This document shows, one piece after another, positions 43,306-52,216 of a stretch of DNA of 64,000 nucleotides; the stretch's first letter is position 1; the number at the start of each line of letters is the position of its first letter. Origin of the DNA: Bradyrhizobium sp. B124 (GTDB lineage: Bacteria; Pseudomonadota; Alphaproteobacteria; Rhizobiales; Xanthobacteraceae). The stretch lies in contig NZ_CP152413.1 in assembly GCF_038967635.1 (NCBI RefSeq), positions 3,162,001 through 3,226,000 on the forward strand, in the 5' to 3' direction. Made by a program: the position numbers and the translations under genes. The notes beneath the pieces were generated by a model that saw only the letters and a list, made by a program, of their open reading frames with translations, had not been told where the DNA came from and did not search any database.

Positions 43306-46089
43306 ATGCCTCCGGCGATCCCGATCGCAACCTACCGACTGCAACTCACTGCCGATTTCGACTTCGATGCCGCCGCCGCGGTGGCGCCGTATCTGAAGGC
43401 GCTCGGCATCAGCCATGTCTATGCCTCGCCCTTCATGAAGGCGCGCAAGGGATCGACCCATGGCTATGACGTCGTCGACCACACCAAATTCAATCCGGAA
43501 CTTGGCGGCGAAGAAGGCTTTGCGCGGCTCAGCGATGCGCTGAAGCGCCATGACCTCGGCCTGATCCTGGATTTCGTGCCGAACCATGTCGGCGTGCACT
43601 TTGCCGATAATCCGTGGTGGCTCGACGTGCTGGAATGGGGACCGGTATCGCCCCACGCGATCTCCTTCGACATCGACTGGGACCTCCTGCCCTATCGCGC
43701 GCGCGGCGGCGTGCTGCTGCCGATCCTCGGCACATCCTATGGCCAGGCGCTGGAGCGCGGCGAGATCGAGCTGCGCTACGACGCGAGCGAAGGCAGTTTC
43801 TCCGCCTGGTATTTCGAGCACCGCCTGCCGATCGCGCCGGAGCGCTATGGTGAGGTGCTGCGGACCACCGTCCGCGAGGCCGGCGCCGAAGATAGTCCGG
43901 CCGGGCGCGCGATGCTCGAGCTCGCCGCCAGGTATCGCGGGCTGCGTCACCCCAACCGCAAGGAAGCGCCGGCCCTGAAGGCGGCGATCAAGGCGATCGA
44001 GGGCAGTGCCGAAATCATCGCGCGCGGGCTCGATGCCTATCGCACCAGTGAGGACCGGCCGGCCCAGACACTGGCGCTGCATCACCTTCTGGAGCGTCAG
44101 CACTACAAGCTCGGCCACTGGCGGCTCGCCTCCAGCGACATCAACTATCGCCGCTTCTTCGACATCAACACCCTGGCCGGCCTCAGGGTCGAGGACGCCG
44201 CCACCTTCGAGGCGAGCCACAGTCTCGTGAAGCGGCTGATTGCGGAAGACCGGCTGCAAGGCCTGCGACTCGACCATATCGACGGCCTGCGCGACCCCGC
44301 CCAATACTTCCAGCGCCTGCACCGCCTGATCCGCTCCGCGCAGGGCGCCAAGGCCAAGCCGATCTACATGGTGGTCGAGAAGATCCTCGGCGAGGACGAA
44401 AGGCTAACGAAATTCAGCGGCGTCCATGGCACCACCGGCTATGAATGGATGAACACGATCAGCCAGGCGCTGGTCGATGGCGGTGGCCTCGATCCACTCA
44501 ACGAGATCTGGCGCCAGGTCAGCAACCAGTCACCGAATGTGACGCCGGTGTTGCGCGCGGCCAAGCGCCGCGTGCTCGAGACCTTGCTGACCAGCGAATT
44601 CACCGTGCTGGCGCGGCTGCTCGCGCGCATTGCCAGCGGACACTATTCGACCCGCGACTTCTCCGCCGACAGCCTGCGGCAGGCGCTCGAGCTCTATGTG
44701 CTGCACTTCCCGGTCTATCGCACCTATCTTACCGTCTCCGGCCCGACCGCGCATGACCGCGCGCTGATCAGCGCGACCATCGAGCGCGCCCGCGCCGACT
44801 GGTTCGCCGCCGACGAAGGCATCTTCGACTTCCTGCGCGATGCCCTGACCATGGACCTCCTGAAGCCCGGCCGGCCGCCGCACGGTGCGCCACGAATCCG
44901 GCGCTTCGCGCTGAAGGTGCAGCAATTCACCGGGCCGATGATGGCGAAATCGCTGGAGGACACCACCTTCTATCGCTACCACCGCCTGCTCGCGCTCAAC
45001 GAGGTCGGCGGCGATCCGGCGGCGAGCGCGATTACGCCCGAGACCTTCCACGCCATGATGCAGGCCCGCGCCCGCGAATGGCCGCACGGCATGACGGCGA
45101 CCGCGACCCACGACACCAAGCGCGGCGAGGATGCCCGCGCCCGGATCATGGCGCTTGCGGAGATCCCCGGCGAATGGACCAGCGCGGTAGCGCGCTGGAA
45201 GGTGCTCAACGCGCCGCATCTGGTGCTCGACGGCGAGATGCGCGCCCCGTCGGCAACGTTCGAATACATGCTGTATCAGGCCCTGCTCGGCGCCTGGGAC
45301 CCGGACGACGCATCGCTGGTCGGGCGCATCCAGGCCTATGCCCTGAAGGCCGCGCGCGAGGGCAAGCAGGAGACCAGCTGGCTCAATCCGCACGAAGCCT
45401 ACGAGGCGGGTGTGAAGACCTTCATCGCGCGGATCCTCGATCGCAAGGCCTCGCCTGAATTCCTCGATGCGCTGGAGACACTGGCAGAGCGCACCGCGCT
45501 GATCGGCGCGCTGAACTCGCTGAGCCAGATCACGCTGAAGGCGACGATGCCGGGGGTGCCGGATTTCTACCAGGGCACCGAAAGCTGGGATCTTTCGCTT
45601 GTCGATCCGGACAACCGCCGTCCGGTCGATTTTACCGCACGCGCGGGCATGCTCGCGGCGCTGGAGACGCCGGACTGGGACGCGCTGGCGCAGGACTGGC
45701 GCGACGGCCGCCTGAAGTTCGCCTGGACGCGGCAACTGCTGCGGCTGCGCAACGAGCTGCCCGAGGTATTCAGCAGCGGCGACTACCAGCCGCTCGCGGT
45801 CCGCGGCCCGCATCGCGATCATGTCATCGCCTTCGCGCGGCGCCACGGTCGCGAGGCGGTCATCGTCGCGGCGGCGAAATCATTTGCCCCGTTCACACAG
45901 GGCGGGCGCAGCTGGCCACGCCCCGAAGCATTTGAGGGCGAGATCGACCTGACTGGATACGCGCTCCCGGGCGGCGACAGCAGGATTCAGCTCTCGGCGC
46001 TGTTCGCGAGGCTGCCGGTCGCGGTGCTGAAGGCGAGAGCCGTAGCTGGTCCCAAGCAAGCTTCAAGGCGTCCGCGCGCGCACGGCTAG
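43306..46089 (+). CDS. treY: Malto-oligosyltrehalose synthase
   Basis: A 927-residue GH13 enzyme that isomerises the reducing-end alpha-1,4 bond of maltodextrins to an alpha,alpha-1,1 bond. The N-terminal motif PIATYRLQL and YASPFMKARKGSTHGYDVVDH are diagnostic; the nucleophile motif is GLRLDHIDGLRDP near residue 320; the ATATHDTKRGEDARAR motif lies near 600. It ends the glgE-to-treY unit and converges on the PHA-system gene 9 bases away. With TreZ it returns glucan to trehalose, opposing the GlgE route encoded upstream. Confidence 0.95.
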   Translation: MPPAIPIATYRLQLTADFDFDAAAAVAPYLKALGISHVYASPFMKARKGSTHGYDVVDHTKFNPELGGEEGFARLSDALKRHDLGLILDFVPNHVGVHFADNPWWLDVLEWGPVSPHAISFDIDWDLLPYRARGGVLLPILGTSYGQALERGEIELRYDASEGSFSAWYFEHRLPIAPERYGEVLRTTVREAGAEDSPAGRAMLELAARYRGLRHPNRKEAPALKAAIKAIEGSAEIIARGLDAYRTSEDRPAQTLALHHLLERQHYKLGHWRLASSDINYRRFFDINTLAGLRVEDAATFEASHSLVKRLIAEDRLQGLRLDHIDGLRDPAQYFQRLHRLIRSAQGAKAKPIYMVVEKILGEDERLTKFSGVHGTTGYEWMNTISQALVDGGGLDPLNEIWRQVSNQSPNVTPVLRAAKRRVLETLLTSEFTVLARLLARIASGHYSTRDFSADSLRQALELYVLHFPVYRTYLTVSGPTAHDRALISATIERARADWFAADEGIFDFLRDALTMDLLKPGRPPHGAPRIRRFALKVQQFTGPMMAKSLEDTTFYRYHRLLALNEVGGDPAASAITPETFHAMMQARAREWPHGMTATATHDTKRGEDARARIMALAEIPGEWTSAVARWKVLNAPHLVLDGEMRAPSATFEYMLYQALLGAWDPDDASLVGRIQAYALKAAREGKQETSWLNPHEAYEAGVKTFIARILDRKASPEFLDALETLAERTALIGALNSLSQITLKATMPGVPDFYQGTESWDLSLVDPDNRRPVDFTARAGMLAALETPDWDALAQDWRDGRLKFAWTRQLLRLRNELPEVFSSGDYQPLAVRGPHRDHVIAFARRHGREAVIVAAAKSFAPFTQGGRSWPRPEAFEGEIDLTGYALPGGDSRIQLSALFARLPVAVLKARAVAGPKQASRRPRAHG

Positions 46090-46098
46090 CGCCGCGCG

Positions 46099-46407
46099 TC
46101 AGCGCTTGGTCAGCAGCAACTGCCCGCTCTTCTGAATGGCCGCCTGCGCGACCTCGGCAAAGCGTTGCAGCAGCCACGGCAGCGTCACCTCCAGGCGGAC
46201 ATGGGTATCCTCGACATCGAGATGTCCGGCCGCGACCTGTCCCAGCGCGCGGACGCGGAAGCTCATGCGGTTATTCTCCCAGCGCTCTTCGTCGACGCTC
46301 ATCACAGGCACGTTCGCCGCTGCGCGCGACAGGCCCGTCTTCAGCCGTCGCATGGCCTCGTCGCGGCCGAGGCTGTGGGGAATCGAGACGATCAGCGGAG
46401 CCGACAT
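46099..46407 (-). CDS. Polyhydroxyalkanoic-acid-system family protein
   Basis: A 102-residue protein of the small PHA granule-region family (PHA_gran_rgn). The N-terminus PLIVSIPHSLGRDEAMRRLK is the family signature, with VDEERWENNRMSFRVRALGQ and LEVTLPWLL later. The function is unknown; members are often near polyhydroxyalkanoate genes, but none are visible here. The start is the ATG at 46407, which has GGAGGAG about 9 bases upstream; two earlier in-frame ATGs would place that site inside the coding region. Stops of this gene and treY face each other. Confidence 0.85.
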   Translation of the reverse strand: MSAPLIVSIPHSLGRDEAMRRLKTGLSRAAANVPVMSVDEERWENNRMSFRVRALGQVAAGHLDVEDTHVRLEVTLPWLLQRFAEVAQAAIQKSGQLLLTKR

Positions 46408-46496
46408 CGCGGTGCACTCCTCCATGGATTCCCCTGATGTAATTGTGTTCCAGCGCAAACGGAAGGACCACACAGGTTTATAGCACCGCCGAATCC

Positions 46497-46521
46497 GGAA
46501 CCTTCGTAGTTCCCACGTGTT
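46497..46521 (+). promoter_or_regulatory. EcfG-like promoter of the DUF3309 gene
   Basis: GGAAC (46497-46501), 16 bases, then TGTT (46518-46521): one mismatch to the general-stress consensus at its least conserved -10 position. The predicted start is about 46528, giving a 45-base leader with GAGGAGA before the ATG at 46574. Confidence 0.42.
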
Positions 46522-46573
46522 TCCTTTCCCGAAGGGCAGAGATTAATGGGCCCACGGGCTGAGGAGAGACTCA

Positions 46574-46738
46574 ATGTCACTTGGAACGATCATTCTGATT
46601 ATTCTGGTCATCGCGCTGCTTGGCGGCTTCAGCGGCATCGGCGGCGGACCGTTCTACGGCACAGGCTATTATGGCGGCGGCGGTCTCGGCCTCGTGATCG
46701 TGATTCTGCTGATCCTGCTTCTGCTCGGACGCCTGTAG
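46574..46738 (+). CDS. DUF3309 small membrane peptide
   Basis: A 54-residue peptide with two hydrophobic segments (TIILIILVIALLGG and LGLVIVILLILLLLG) joined by a Gly/Tyr-rich loop (GIGGGPFYGTGYYGGGG). This is the DUF3309 pattern, widespread and multicopy in Bradyrhizobium and relatives, with no known function. GAGGAGA lies 7 bases upstream of the ATG. Two hydrophobic helices with a flexible loop fit an inner-membrane hairpin. A promoter resembling the general-stress type precedes it. Confidence 0.8.
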   Translation: MSLGTIILIILVIALLGGFSGIGGGPFYGTGYYGGGGLGLVIVILLILLLLGRL

Positions 46739-46775
46739 CCTGCGCGGATGTTGCGCACGATCCGCATCAACAACT

Positions 46776-46879
46776 GTCATCACCCGCGAAAGCGGGTGAT
46801 CCAGTATTCCAGAGACGGTGGCGATTGAACCGATGAGCCGCGGCGCACTGGATACCCCGCTTTCGCGGGGTATGACGAC
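46776..46879. repeat. Extragenic palindromic repeat, family B (copy 1)
   Basis: It begins with an 8-bp stem and GAAA loop (TCACCCGC-GAAA-GCGGGTGA), continues with CCAGTATTCCAGAGAC, and ends with a second hairpin (ACCCCGC/GCGGGGT) and TATGACGAC. Copy 2, interrupted by the IS, is at 50928-50944 plus 52217-52310. It fills the gap between the DUF3309 gene and the ligD end. Confidence 0.85.
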
Positions 46880-46912
46880 TAAGCCAGCGGCACAAGCTTG
46901 CCTAAACGTTTG

Positions 46913-49537
46913 CTACTCGGCCGCGAGCTTCTTCATCGCCGCCTTGATCGACGAGGCCGCATCCTTATAGCCGTCCCACGCCTTGCTCTTGGCGAGCAGC
47001 GCCGGCACCGACCGCACCGTATATTTCTTCGGATCGAGGTCGCCGCGCACCTGAGCCCAGGTCAGCGGCATCGACACCGTCGCGCCCGGACGCGCCCGCG
47101 GCGACAGCACCGCAACCGCGGTCGAGAGCCGGTCGTTGCGCAGATAATCGAGGAAGATCTTTCCGGTGCGCTTGGCCTTCGACATGTTGATTAGATAGCG
47201 CTCGGGGTCATCCTGCGCCATCCACTGGCAGATGCCTTGCGCGAACGCCTTGGCTTCCTTCCAGGTCACCTTGTCCCTGGCGCCCGTGAGCAGCGGCGCC
47301 ACGACGTGAAGGCCCTTGCCGCCGGTGGTCTTGCAGAAGCTCTCGAGACCGACCGCGGTGAGCCGCTGGCGCATGTCCTTGGCGGCGTCGACCACGTCGG
47401 AGAATGCGACGTCGGGCGCGGGATCGAGATCGAACACCAGGCGGCCCGGTGTGTCATAGGCATCGGGCGCGCAATTCCAGGGATGCAGCTCGAGGCCGCC
47501 GAGTTGCGCGACCGCCGCGAGGCCTTCGACCTGGTCGATCTGCAGATAGGGTTTGCGGTCGCCGGAGACCTTGGCGAGCTTGAGGAGCTTCGACGTGCCG
47601 GCCATCGCGTGGCGCTGGAAGAAGGTCTCGCCCTTGATGCCGTCAGGCGCGCGCACGATCGAGCATGGCCGGCCCTTGAGGTAGCCGATCATCCATGCGC
47701 CGACCGCCTCGAAATAGCTGGCGAGGTCGAGCTTGGTCACCGGCGCGCCGTCGCCGGCATCGGGCCACAAGGCCTTGTCCGGGTGCGAGATGGCGACGCC
47801 CATGACCTCGCCGGATTTTGCTTTCGCCATCGGCTTCACCACTCTGGTTACGACCGGCCGCTCGGCCTCGACCTCATGCGCCGGCTTGTCCTGGCGCAGG
47901 CCCTTGAACGCCGCCTGGCGGATATTGCCGGCGTCGGTCCAGCCGGCGAACTCGATCTCGGCGACGAGCTCCGGCTTCAGCCAGTGCACATCGCGGGTCT
48001 TCTTCGGCGCATCCTTGCCGCCGAACGGGCTGGTGTCGGATGCCGCCGCCTTCAGCGCCGGCATGATGCGCCGGACCGTGTCCTGGCCGAAGCCGGTGCC
48101 GACGATGCCGACAAACTCCAGATGGTCGCCGCGATAGACGCCCGCCATCAGCGAGCGGAATTTGCCGTTGGTGGTCTTCCAGCCGCCGATCACCACCTCA
48201 TGGCCGGCGCGGATTTTCGCCTTGGTCCAGTCGTCGGAGCGGCCGGAGCGATAGGCACCGTCGAGCCGCTTGGAGACGATGCCTTCCAGCCCGAGCTTGC
48301 GCGCGGAATCCAGCACGGCGTCGCCACGCTCCTCGAAATGCTCGACATAGCGGATCAACTTGCCTTTGCGCGCGGCGAACAGCGCCTGCAGCCGCGCCTT
48401 GCGCTCGGTGAGCGGCAGCGGGCGCAGATCCTCGTTGCCGGCGAACAGCAGGTCGAACGCGTAGAAGATCAAGCGATCCGTCTTGCCGTCGGACAGCGCG
48501 GCCTGCAGCGTCGAGAAATGCGGAATGCCGTTCTCGTCGGGCGCGACGATCTCGCCGTCGATCAGGGCATCCGGCAACTTGCCGGCCTCCTTTACGATCG
48601 CGCCGAACTTGTCGGTCCAGTCGAGCCCCTTGCGGGTCTTCACCAAGGCCTCGCCGTCCTCGACGCGAAGCTGCACGCGATAGCCGTCGAACTTGATCTC
48701 GTGGCACCAGCCGGCGCCATTGGGCGGGTTCTCGACCGCGGCGCAGAGCTGCGGTGAAACGAAGTCCGGCATCTCCGCCACTTGCTTCGGTTGCGCCTTC
48801 GGCCTCGCCTTCAATTGCGCTTTCAATTTTTCTTGGGGCGCCGGCGCCTTGGTCCTGGCGCGCGCATCCGCGGCCATGCCGTGATTGGACTGCCAGACCG
48901 CATCCGCTTTGGCCTTGCCGTTGCCCTTCGCCAGCATGAACGGCTTCGGCGCCCGGCCCTTGCCAGCCGCGATCTCTGCCATCGAGCGGCCGGAGGCGAC
49001 CGAGCGGTCCTCGTCGAGCACCGCTTCGCCATTGGTATCCACGGCGTATTCGTCGCGGTGCTTGATCAACAGCCAGTTGGTGCGCTTGCCGCCAAGGCGG
49101 TCGTTCTTCATCCGCACCAGCACCCAGCTGCCGTGCAGCTTGTCGCCGTGCAGGGTGAATTTCAGGTCGCCCTTCTTGAAGCCGCGCTCGGGATCGTCGG
49201 ATTCCCAGGTGCCGCGATCCCAGAGCTGCACCGTGCCGCCGCCATACTGGTCTTCCGGAATGGTGCCTTCGAAGTCGCCATAGTCGAGCGGATGATCCTC
49301 GACCTCGACCGCGAGCCGCTTGTCATGCGGATCGAGCGAGGGTCCACGCGTCACCGCCCAGGACTTAAAGACGCCGTCGAACTCCAGCCTGAAATCATAA
49401 TGCAGCCGCGTCGCATCATGCTTCTGGATCACAAAGCGCCGCTGTTTGCCGGGCGCCACCTTGACGTCGCCCGACGGCTCATTGGTCTTCTCGAAGTCGC
49501 GCTTCTTGCGATAGGTGGTGAGATTTCTCAGCGACAC
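46913..49537 (-). CDS. ligD: Multifunctional DNA ligase D (NHEJ)
   Basis: An 874-residue LigD with three domains in the order phosphoesterase, ligase, polymerase. The 3'-phosphoesterase domain (about 30-190) has [16 protein letters not shown] and [11 protein letters not shown]. The ATP-dependent ligase domain has the adenylated lysine in [10 protein letters not shown] near residue 282. The C-terminal primase-polymerase domain has [10 protein letters not shown] and [13 protein letters not shown]. It joins double-strand breaks with Ku, encoded divergently. Translation probably starts at GTG 49537; a TTG six codons earlier is also open. A Lys/Ala/Pro-rich linker (about 205-260) separates phosphoesterase and ligase domains. 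The upstream region carries an EcfG-like promoter. Confidence 0.93.
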   Translation of the reverse strand: MSLRNLTTYRKKRDFEKTNEPSGDVKVAPGKQRRFVIQKHDATRLHYDFRLEFDGVFKSWAVTRGPSLDPHDKRLAVEVEDHPLDYGDFEGTIPEDQYGGGTVQLWDRGTWESDDPERGFKKGDLKFTLHGDKLHGSWVLVRMKNDRLGGKRTNWLLIKHRDEYAVDTNGEAVLDEDRSVASGRSMAEIAAGKGRAPKPFMLAKGNGKAKADAVWQSNHGMAADARARTKAPAPQEKLKAQLKARPKAQPKQVAEMPDFVSPQLCAAVENPPNGAGWCHEIKFDGYRVQLRVEDGEALVKTRKGLDWTDKFGAIVKEAGKLPDALIDGEIVAPDENGIPHFSTLQAALSDGKTDRLIFYAFDLLFAGNEDLRPLPLTERKARLQALFAARKGKLIRYVEHFEERGDAVLDSARKLGLEGIVSKRLDGAYRSGRSDDWTKAKIRAGHEVVIGGWKTTNGKFRSLMAGVYRGDHLEFVGIVGTGFGQDTVRRIMPALKAAASDTSPFGGKDAPKKTRDVHWLKPELVAEIEFAGWTDAGNIRQAAFKGLRQDKPAHEVEAERPVVTRVVKPMAKAKSGEVMGVAISHPDKALWPDAGDGAPVTKLDLASYFEAVGAWMIGYLKGRPCSIVRAPDGIKGETFFQRHAMAGTSKLLKLAKVSGDRKPYLQIDQVEGLAAVAQLGGLELHPWNCAPDAYDTPGRLVFDLDPAPDVAFSDVVDAAKDMRQRLTAVGLESFCKTTGGKGLHVVAPLLTGARDKVTWKEAKAFAQGICQWMAQDDPERYLINMSKAKRTGKIFLDYLRNDRLSTAVAVLSPRARPGATVSMPLTWAQVRGDLDPKKYTVRSVPALLAKSKAWDGYKDAASSIKAAMKKLAAE

Positions 49538-49585
49538 GTCCAGGCCTCGGCGCAAACCACGGCCGCCGCAACCGTGCGGCCATCA

Positions 49586-49610
49586 GGAACCAAAACCTAC
49601 GGTATCCGTT
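49586..49610 (+). promoter_or_regulatory. EcfG-type general-stress promoter of ku
   Basis: GGAAC (49586-49590), 16 bases, CGTT (49607-49610): an exact match to the general-stress consensus. The predicted start at about 49617 leaves a short leader, with GGAG before the ATG at 49644. Confidence 0.62.
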
Positions 49611-49618
49611 CAAGTTCC
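49594..49618 (-). promoter_or_regulatory. EcfG-like promoter of ligD
   Basis: Reading leftwards, GGAAC (plus 49614-49618), 16 bases, then GGTT (49594-49597), three of four -10 bases matching. The predicted start at about 49587 gives a 50-base leader to the GTG at 49537. It shares its DNA with the ku promoter on the other strand. Confidence 0.42.
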
Positions 49619-49643
49619 AAACTCAAGCTGTTTGGAGACGATC

Positions 49644-50531
49644 ATGGCCGCCCCCCGCGCCTACTGGAAAGGCACACTTAAACTCTCGCTGGTGTCGTGC
49701 CCCGTGGCGCTTTACCCGGCCTCGACCACGGTCGAGAAGACCCGCTTCCACATGATCAACCGGGAGACCGGCAACCGGCTGAAGCAGCAGATGGTCGATA
49801 CCGAGACCGGCGACGTCGTCGAGGGCGACCAGAAGGGCCGCGGCTACGAGGTCACCAAGGGCAAATATGTCGAGATCGAGAAGGACGAGCTCGAGGCGGT
49901 CCAGATCGAAGGCAACCACACCATCGACATCGACAGTTTTGTGCCCGAGGACGAGATCGACAAGCGCTATCTCGACCAGCCCTATTACATCAGGCCGGAC
50001 GGCAAGGCCGGCGTCGACGCGTTCGCGGTGATCCGCGACGCCATGAGGGACCAGGACCGCGTCGCGCTGGCACGGATCGTGCTGACCAACCGCGAGCACG
50101 TGATCGCGATCGAACCGCTCGACAAGGGCATGCTCGGCACCACCCTGCGCTATCCTTACGAGGTGCGCGATGCCGGCGACTATTTCGACGACATCAAGAG
50201 CCCGAAGGTGACCAAGGACATGGTCGAGCTCGCCGGCCACATCCTCAACAGCAAGGCAGCGCATTTTGATCCGTCGAAATTCAAGGACGAATATGAGACC
50301 GCGCTGAAGGCGCTGGTCCGCCGCAAGGCCGCCGGCAAGCCGATCAAGGCGGCCGTGCGCGAGGAGAAGCCGAGCAACGTAGTAAACCTGATGGATGCGC
50401 TGACGCAGAGCCTGAAGGACCGAAAAGGTGGCGCACGGCGGTCGGGCCCCGCCGCACGGCGCCCGGCCTCGCACCGCCGTACCGCAAAGAAGGCGCACCG
50501 GTCGAGCGCGCGGTCGCGCAAGGCGGGTTGA
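49644..50531 (+). CDS. ku: Non-homologous end joining protein Ku
   Basis: A 295-residue bacterial Ku, the homodimeric ring that binds DNA ends and recruits LigD. The N-terminal family motif is YWKGTLKLSLVSCPVALYPA, followed by FHMINRETGNRLKQQ and VEIEKDELEAVQI. The C-terminus after about residue 235 is a long basic tail rich in Arg, Lys, Ser and Ala, a feature known to modulate threading on DNA in some bacterial Ku proteins. The start ATG has GGAG upstream; earlier in-frame codons overlap the promoter. It is transcribed divergently from ligD and followed by a family A repeat. Confidence 0.95.
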   Translation: MAAPRAYWKGTLKLSLVSCPVALYPASTTVEKTRFHMINRETGNRLKQQMVDTETGDVVEGDQKGRGYEVTKGKYVEIEKDELEAVQIEGNHTIDIDSFVPEDEIDKRYLDQPYYIRPDGKAGVDAFAVIRDAMRDQDRVALARIVLTNREHVIAIEPLDKGMLGTTLRYPYEVRDAGDYFDDIKSPKVTKDMVELAGHILNSKAAHFDPSKFKDEYETALKALVRRKAAGKPIKAAVREEKPSNVVNLMDALTQSLKDRKGGARRSGPAARRPASHRRTAKKAHRSSARSRKAG

Positions 50532-50543
50532 ATCGATGCGCTG

Positions 50544-50622
50544 GTCATGCCCGGGCTCGACCCGGGCATCCATCTACTTGGCCAGAAAGACGTGGATGGC
50601 CGGGTCAAGCCCGGCCATGACG
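50544..50622. repeat. Extragenic palindromic repeat, family A (copy 2)
   Basis: The same design as the korA-korB copy: a GTCATGCCCGGG arm, inner ATCCA and TGGAT segments, and a closing GCCCGGCCATGACG. It lies in the 109 bases between the ku stop and the end of the DUF6496 gene, and could act as a terminator for both convergent genes. Confidence 0.85.
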
Positions 50623-50640
50623 AACGGAGGCAGTTTAGCC

Positions 50641-50871
50641 CTACTTCTTCTTTGAGCTCTTTCGCTTCTTGGCTGTCTTGCGCTTCTTCGCAGTCTTCTT
50701 CTTCGGTACCTTCCGCCCCTTGGCGCGGGCCTCTGACAGACCGATCGCGATCGCCTGCTTGCGGCTCTTCACCTTTTTCTTGGAGCGGCCGCTGCGCAGC
50801 GTGCCGGCCTTGCGCTTCTTCATCACACGCTCGACATCGCTTGATGCCTTCCGCGAGTATTTTCTTGCCAT
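50641..50871 (-). CDS. DUF6496 small basic protein
   Basis: A 76-residue, strongly basic protein beginning MARKYSRKASSDVERVMKK and continuing with a conserved KQAIAIGLSEARAKG helix, the pattern of the DUF6496 family, then a C-terminal tail of alternating Lys/Arg stretches. The composition suggests nucleic-acid binding; the function is unknown. GGGAGAG precedes the ATG at 50871. The gene faces the end of ku, so the NHEJ genes and this DNA-binding candidate form a cluster. Its upstream region is interrupted by a family B repeat carrying an IS481 element 73 bases away, which may have displaced an original promoter. Confidence 0.8.
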   Translation of the reverse strand: MARKYSRKASSDVERVMKKRKAGTLRSGRSKKKVKSRKQAIAIGLSEARAKGRKVPKKKTAKKRKTAKKRKSSKKK

Positions 50872-50944
50872 GGCTTCTCTCCCAATAAGGGAAACCAAGC
50901 CTCGATGGAGACGAAAGTTCCGACGGTGTCGTCGCCCGGCTCGA

Positions 50945-52216
50945 TGTGCGGACCGGGGACATGGGTAACACCGTTCGGAGACATGGGTAACACATCGACG
51001 GCATGGAATGGCTTGGGAGGCCGACATGCCGTGGCGCGAGGTGTCACTCATGGACCAGAGGAAAGAGTTCGTTCGATTGTTCCAGCAGCCGGATGTGAAC
51101 CGGCGGGAGCTGTGCCGTCGTTTCCAGATCAGTCCGAAGACGGCTTACAAGTGGCTGGCAAGGGCGACCGCCGCAGAGGCTACGGAGAAGGATTGGGCCC
51201 GGGATCGGCCCCGGCGACCGCATGCCTCTCCGGCGCGAAGTTCGACGGCGATCGAAACGGCCGTCTTGGAGGTTCGAGATGCGCATCCCGCATGGGGGGC
51301 TCGCAAGATCCGCCATCGCCTTCAGGACCGGAAGAAAAGCCTCCCCTCGGCCTCGACGATCCACGCGATTCTGGCTCGGCATGAGCGCGTTCCACCGCCT
51401 GCCCAGCCGGCGCAATACATCCGCTTCGAGCATCCGGCTCCCAACGACGTCTGGCAGATGGACTTCAAGGGTCGCTTCCCCTTGGGCGACCGGCAGATGT
51501 GCCATCCGCTCACCATGGTCGATGATCATTCCCGTTACGCCCTGTGCTTGCAGGCCTGCACCAACGAGCAGAGTGAGACGGTCCAGCAGCATCTCGAGCA
51601 GACCTTTCGCCGCTACGGCTTGCCAAATGCGTTCCTGGTCGACAACGGCGTGCCCTGGGGCACCTGCTCCGAGGTCCGATGGACCAAACTCCGGGTCTGG
51701 CTGCTCAAGCTTGGCGTCGACGTCATCTATGCCCGTCCCTATCATCCTCAGACCAAGGGCAAGAACGAGCGCTTCCATCGCACGCTGAAGACCGAAGTCC
51801 TGTCCATGACAACGTTCAGAACCACGCGCGATCTGCAAAAGGCATTCGACCGCTGGCGGCACGTCTACAACACCGAGCGACCGCACCAATCACTGGACTA
51901 CGATGTGCCCGCGAAACGGTATCGGCCAAGCCTTCGTTCGTTGCCGAACAAGTTGCCTGAGCCCGAATACGAGGAAGGGGCAATCGTGCGGAGGGCCAGC
52001 CAGCTCAAGGCCAATCTCCGCTTCGGCAAGCGGCGCTGGCGCGTTCCCGAAGCCTTCCGAGGCGAACTCCTGGCCATCAGGCCACTCGCCACGGACGGAA
52101 CCTTCGGTGTCTACTTCGGAGCCAACCAGATCGCATCCATCGACCTACGGACCGATTCAAAATGAACCCGTTACCCATGTCTCCGAACGGTGTTACCCAT
52201 GTCCCCGGTCCGCACA
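50945..52216 (+). mobile_element. IS481-family insertion sequence, intact (1272 bp)
   Basis: Perfect 47-bp terminal inverted repeats (50945-50991 and 52170-52216) begin TGTGCGGACCGGGGACATGG. Each end contains two direct copies of GACATGGGTAAC 22 bp apart, probably transposase-binding sites. A 5-bp target duplication, CTCGA, flanks both ends (50940-50944 and 52217-52221). One full-length transposase gene is present, so the element looks recently inserted and potentially active. Confidence 0.93.
51026..52165 (+). CDS. IS481-family transposase
   Basis: A 379-residue DDE transposase. An N-terminal helix-turn-helix (EFVRLFQQPDVNRRELCRRF, then ISPKTAYKWLAR) is followed by a linker and the rve integrase core: first Asp in VWQMDFKGRF, second Asp in FLVDNGVPWG, and Glu in TKGKNERFHRTLK, the spacing expected of a complete catalytic triad. 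The start ATG at 51026 has GGGAGG 5 bases upstream; an in-frame ATG at 51008 lacks one. The frame is uninterrupted and ends 4 bases before the right inverted repeat. Confidence 0.93.
   Translation: MPWREVSLMDQRKEFVRLFQQPDVNRRELCRRFQISPKTAYKWLARATAAEATEKDWARDRPRRPHASPARSSTAIETAVLEVRDAHPAWGARKIRHRLQDRKKSLPSASTIHAILARHERVPPPAQPAQYIRFEHPAPNDVWQMDFKGRFPLGDRQMCHPLTMVDDHSRYALCLQACTNEQSETVQQHLEQTFRRYGLPNAFLVDNGVPWGTCSEVRWTKLRVWLLKLGVDVIYARPYHPQTKGKNERFHRTLKTEVLSMTTFRTTRDLQKAFDRWRHVYNTERPHQSLDYDVPAKRYRPSLRSLPNKLPEPEYEEGAIVRRASQLKANLRFGKRRWRVPEAFRGELLAIRPLATDGTFGVYFGANQIASIDLRTDSK

Noticed and set aside
50889..50915. EcfG promoter upstream of the DUF6496 gene
   Set aside because: GGAAC is present on the minus strand, but at 16-17 bases the -10 reads GCTT or CTTG, only a poor match.
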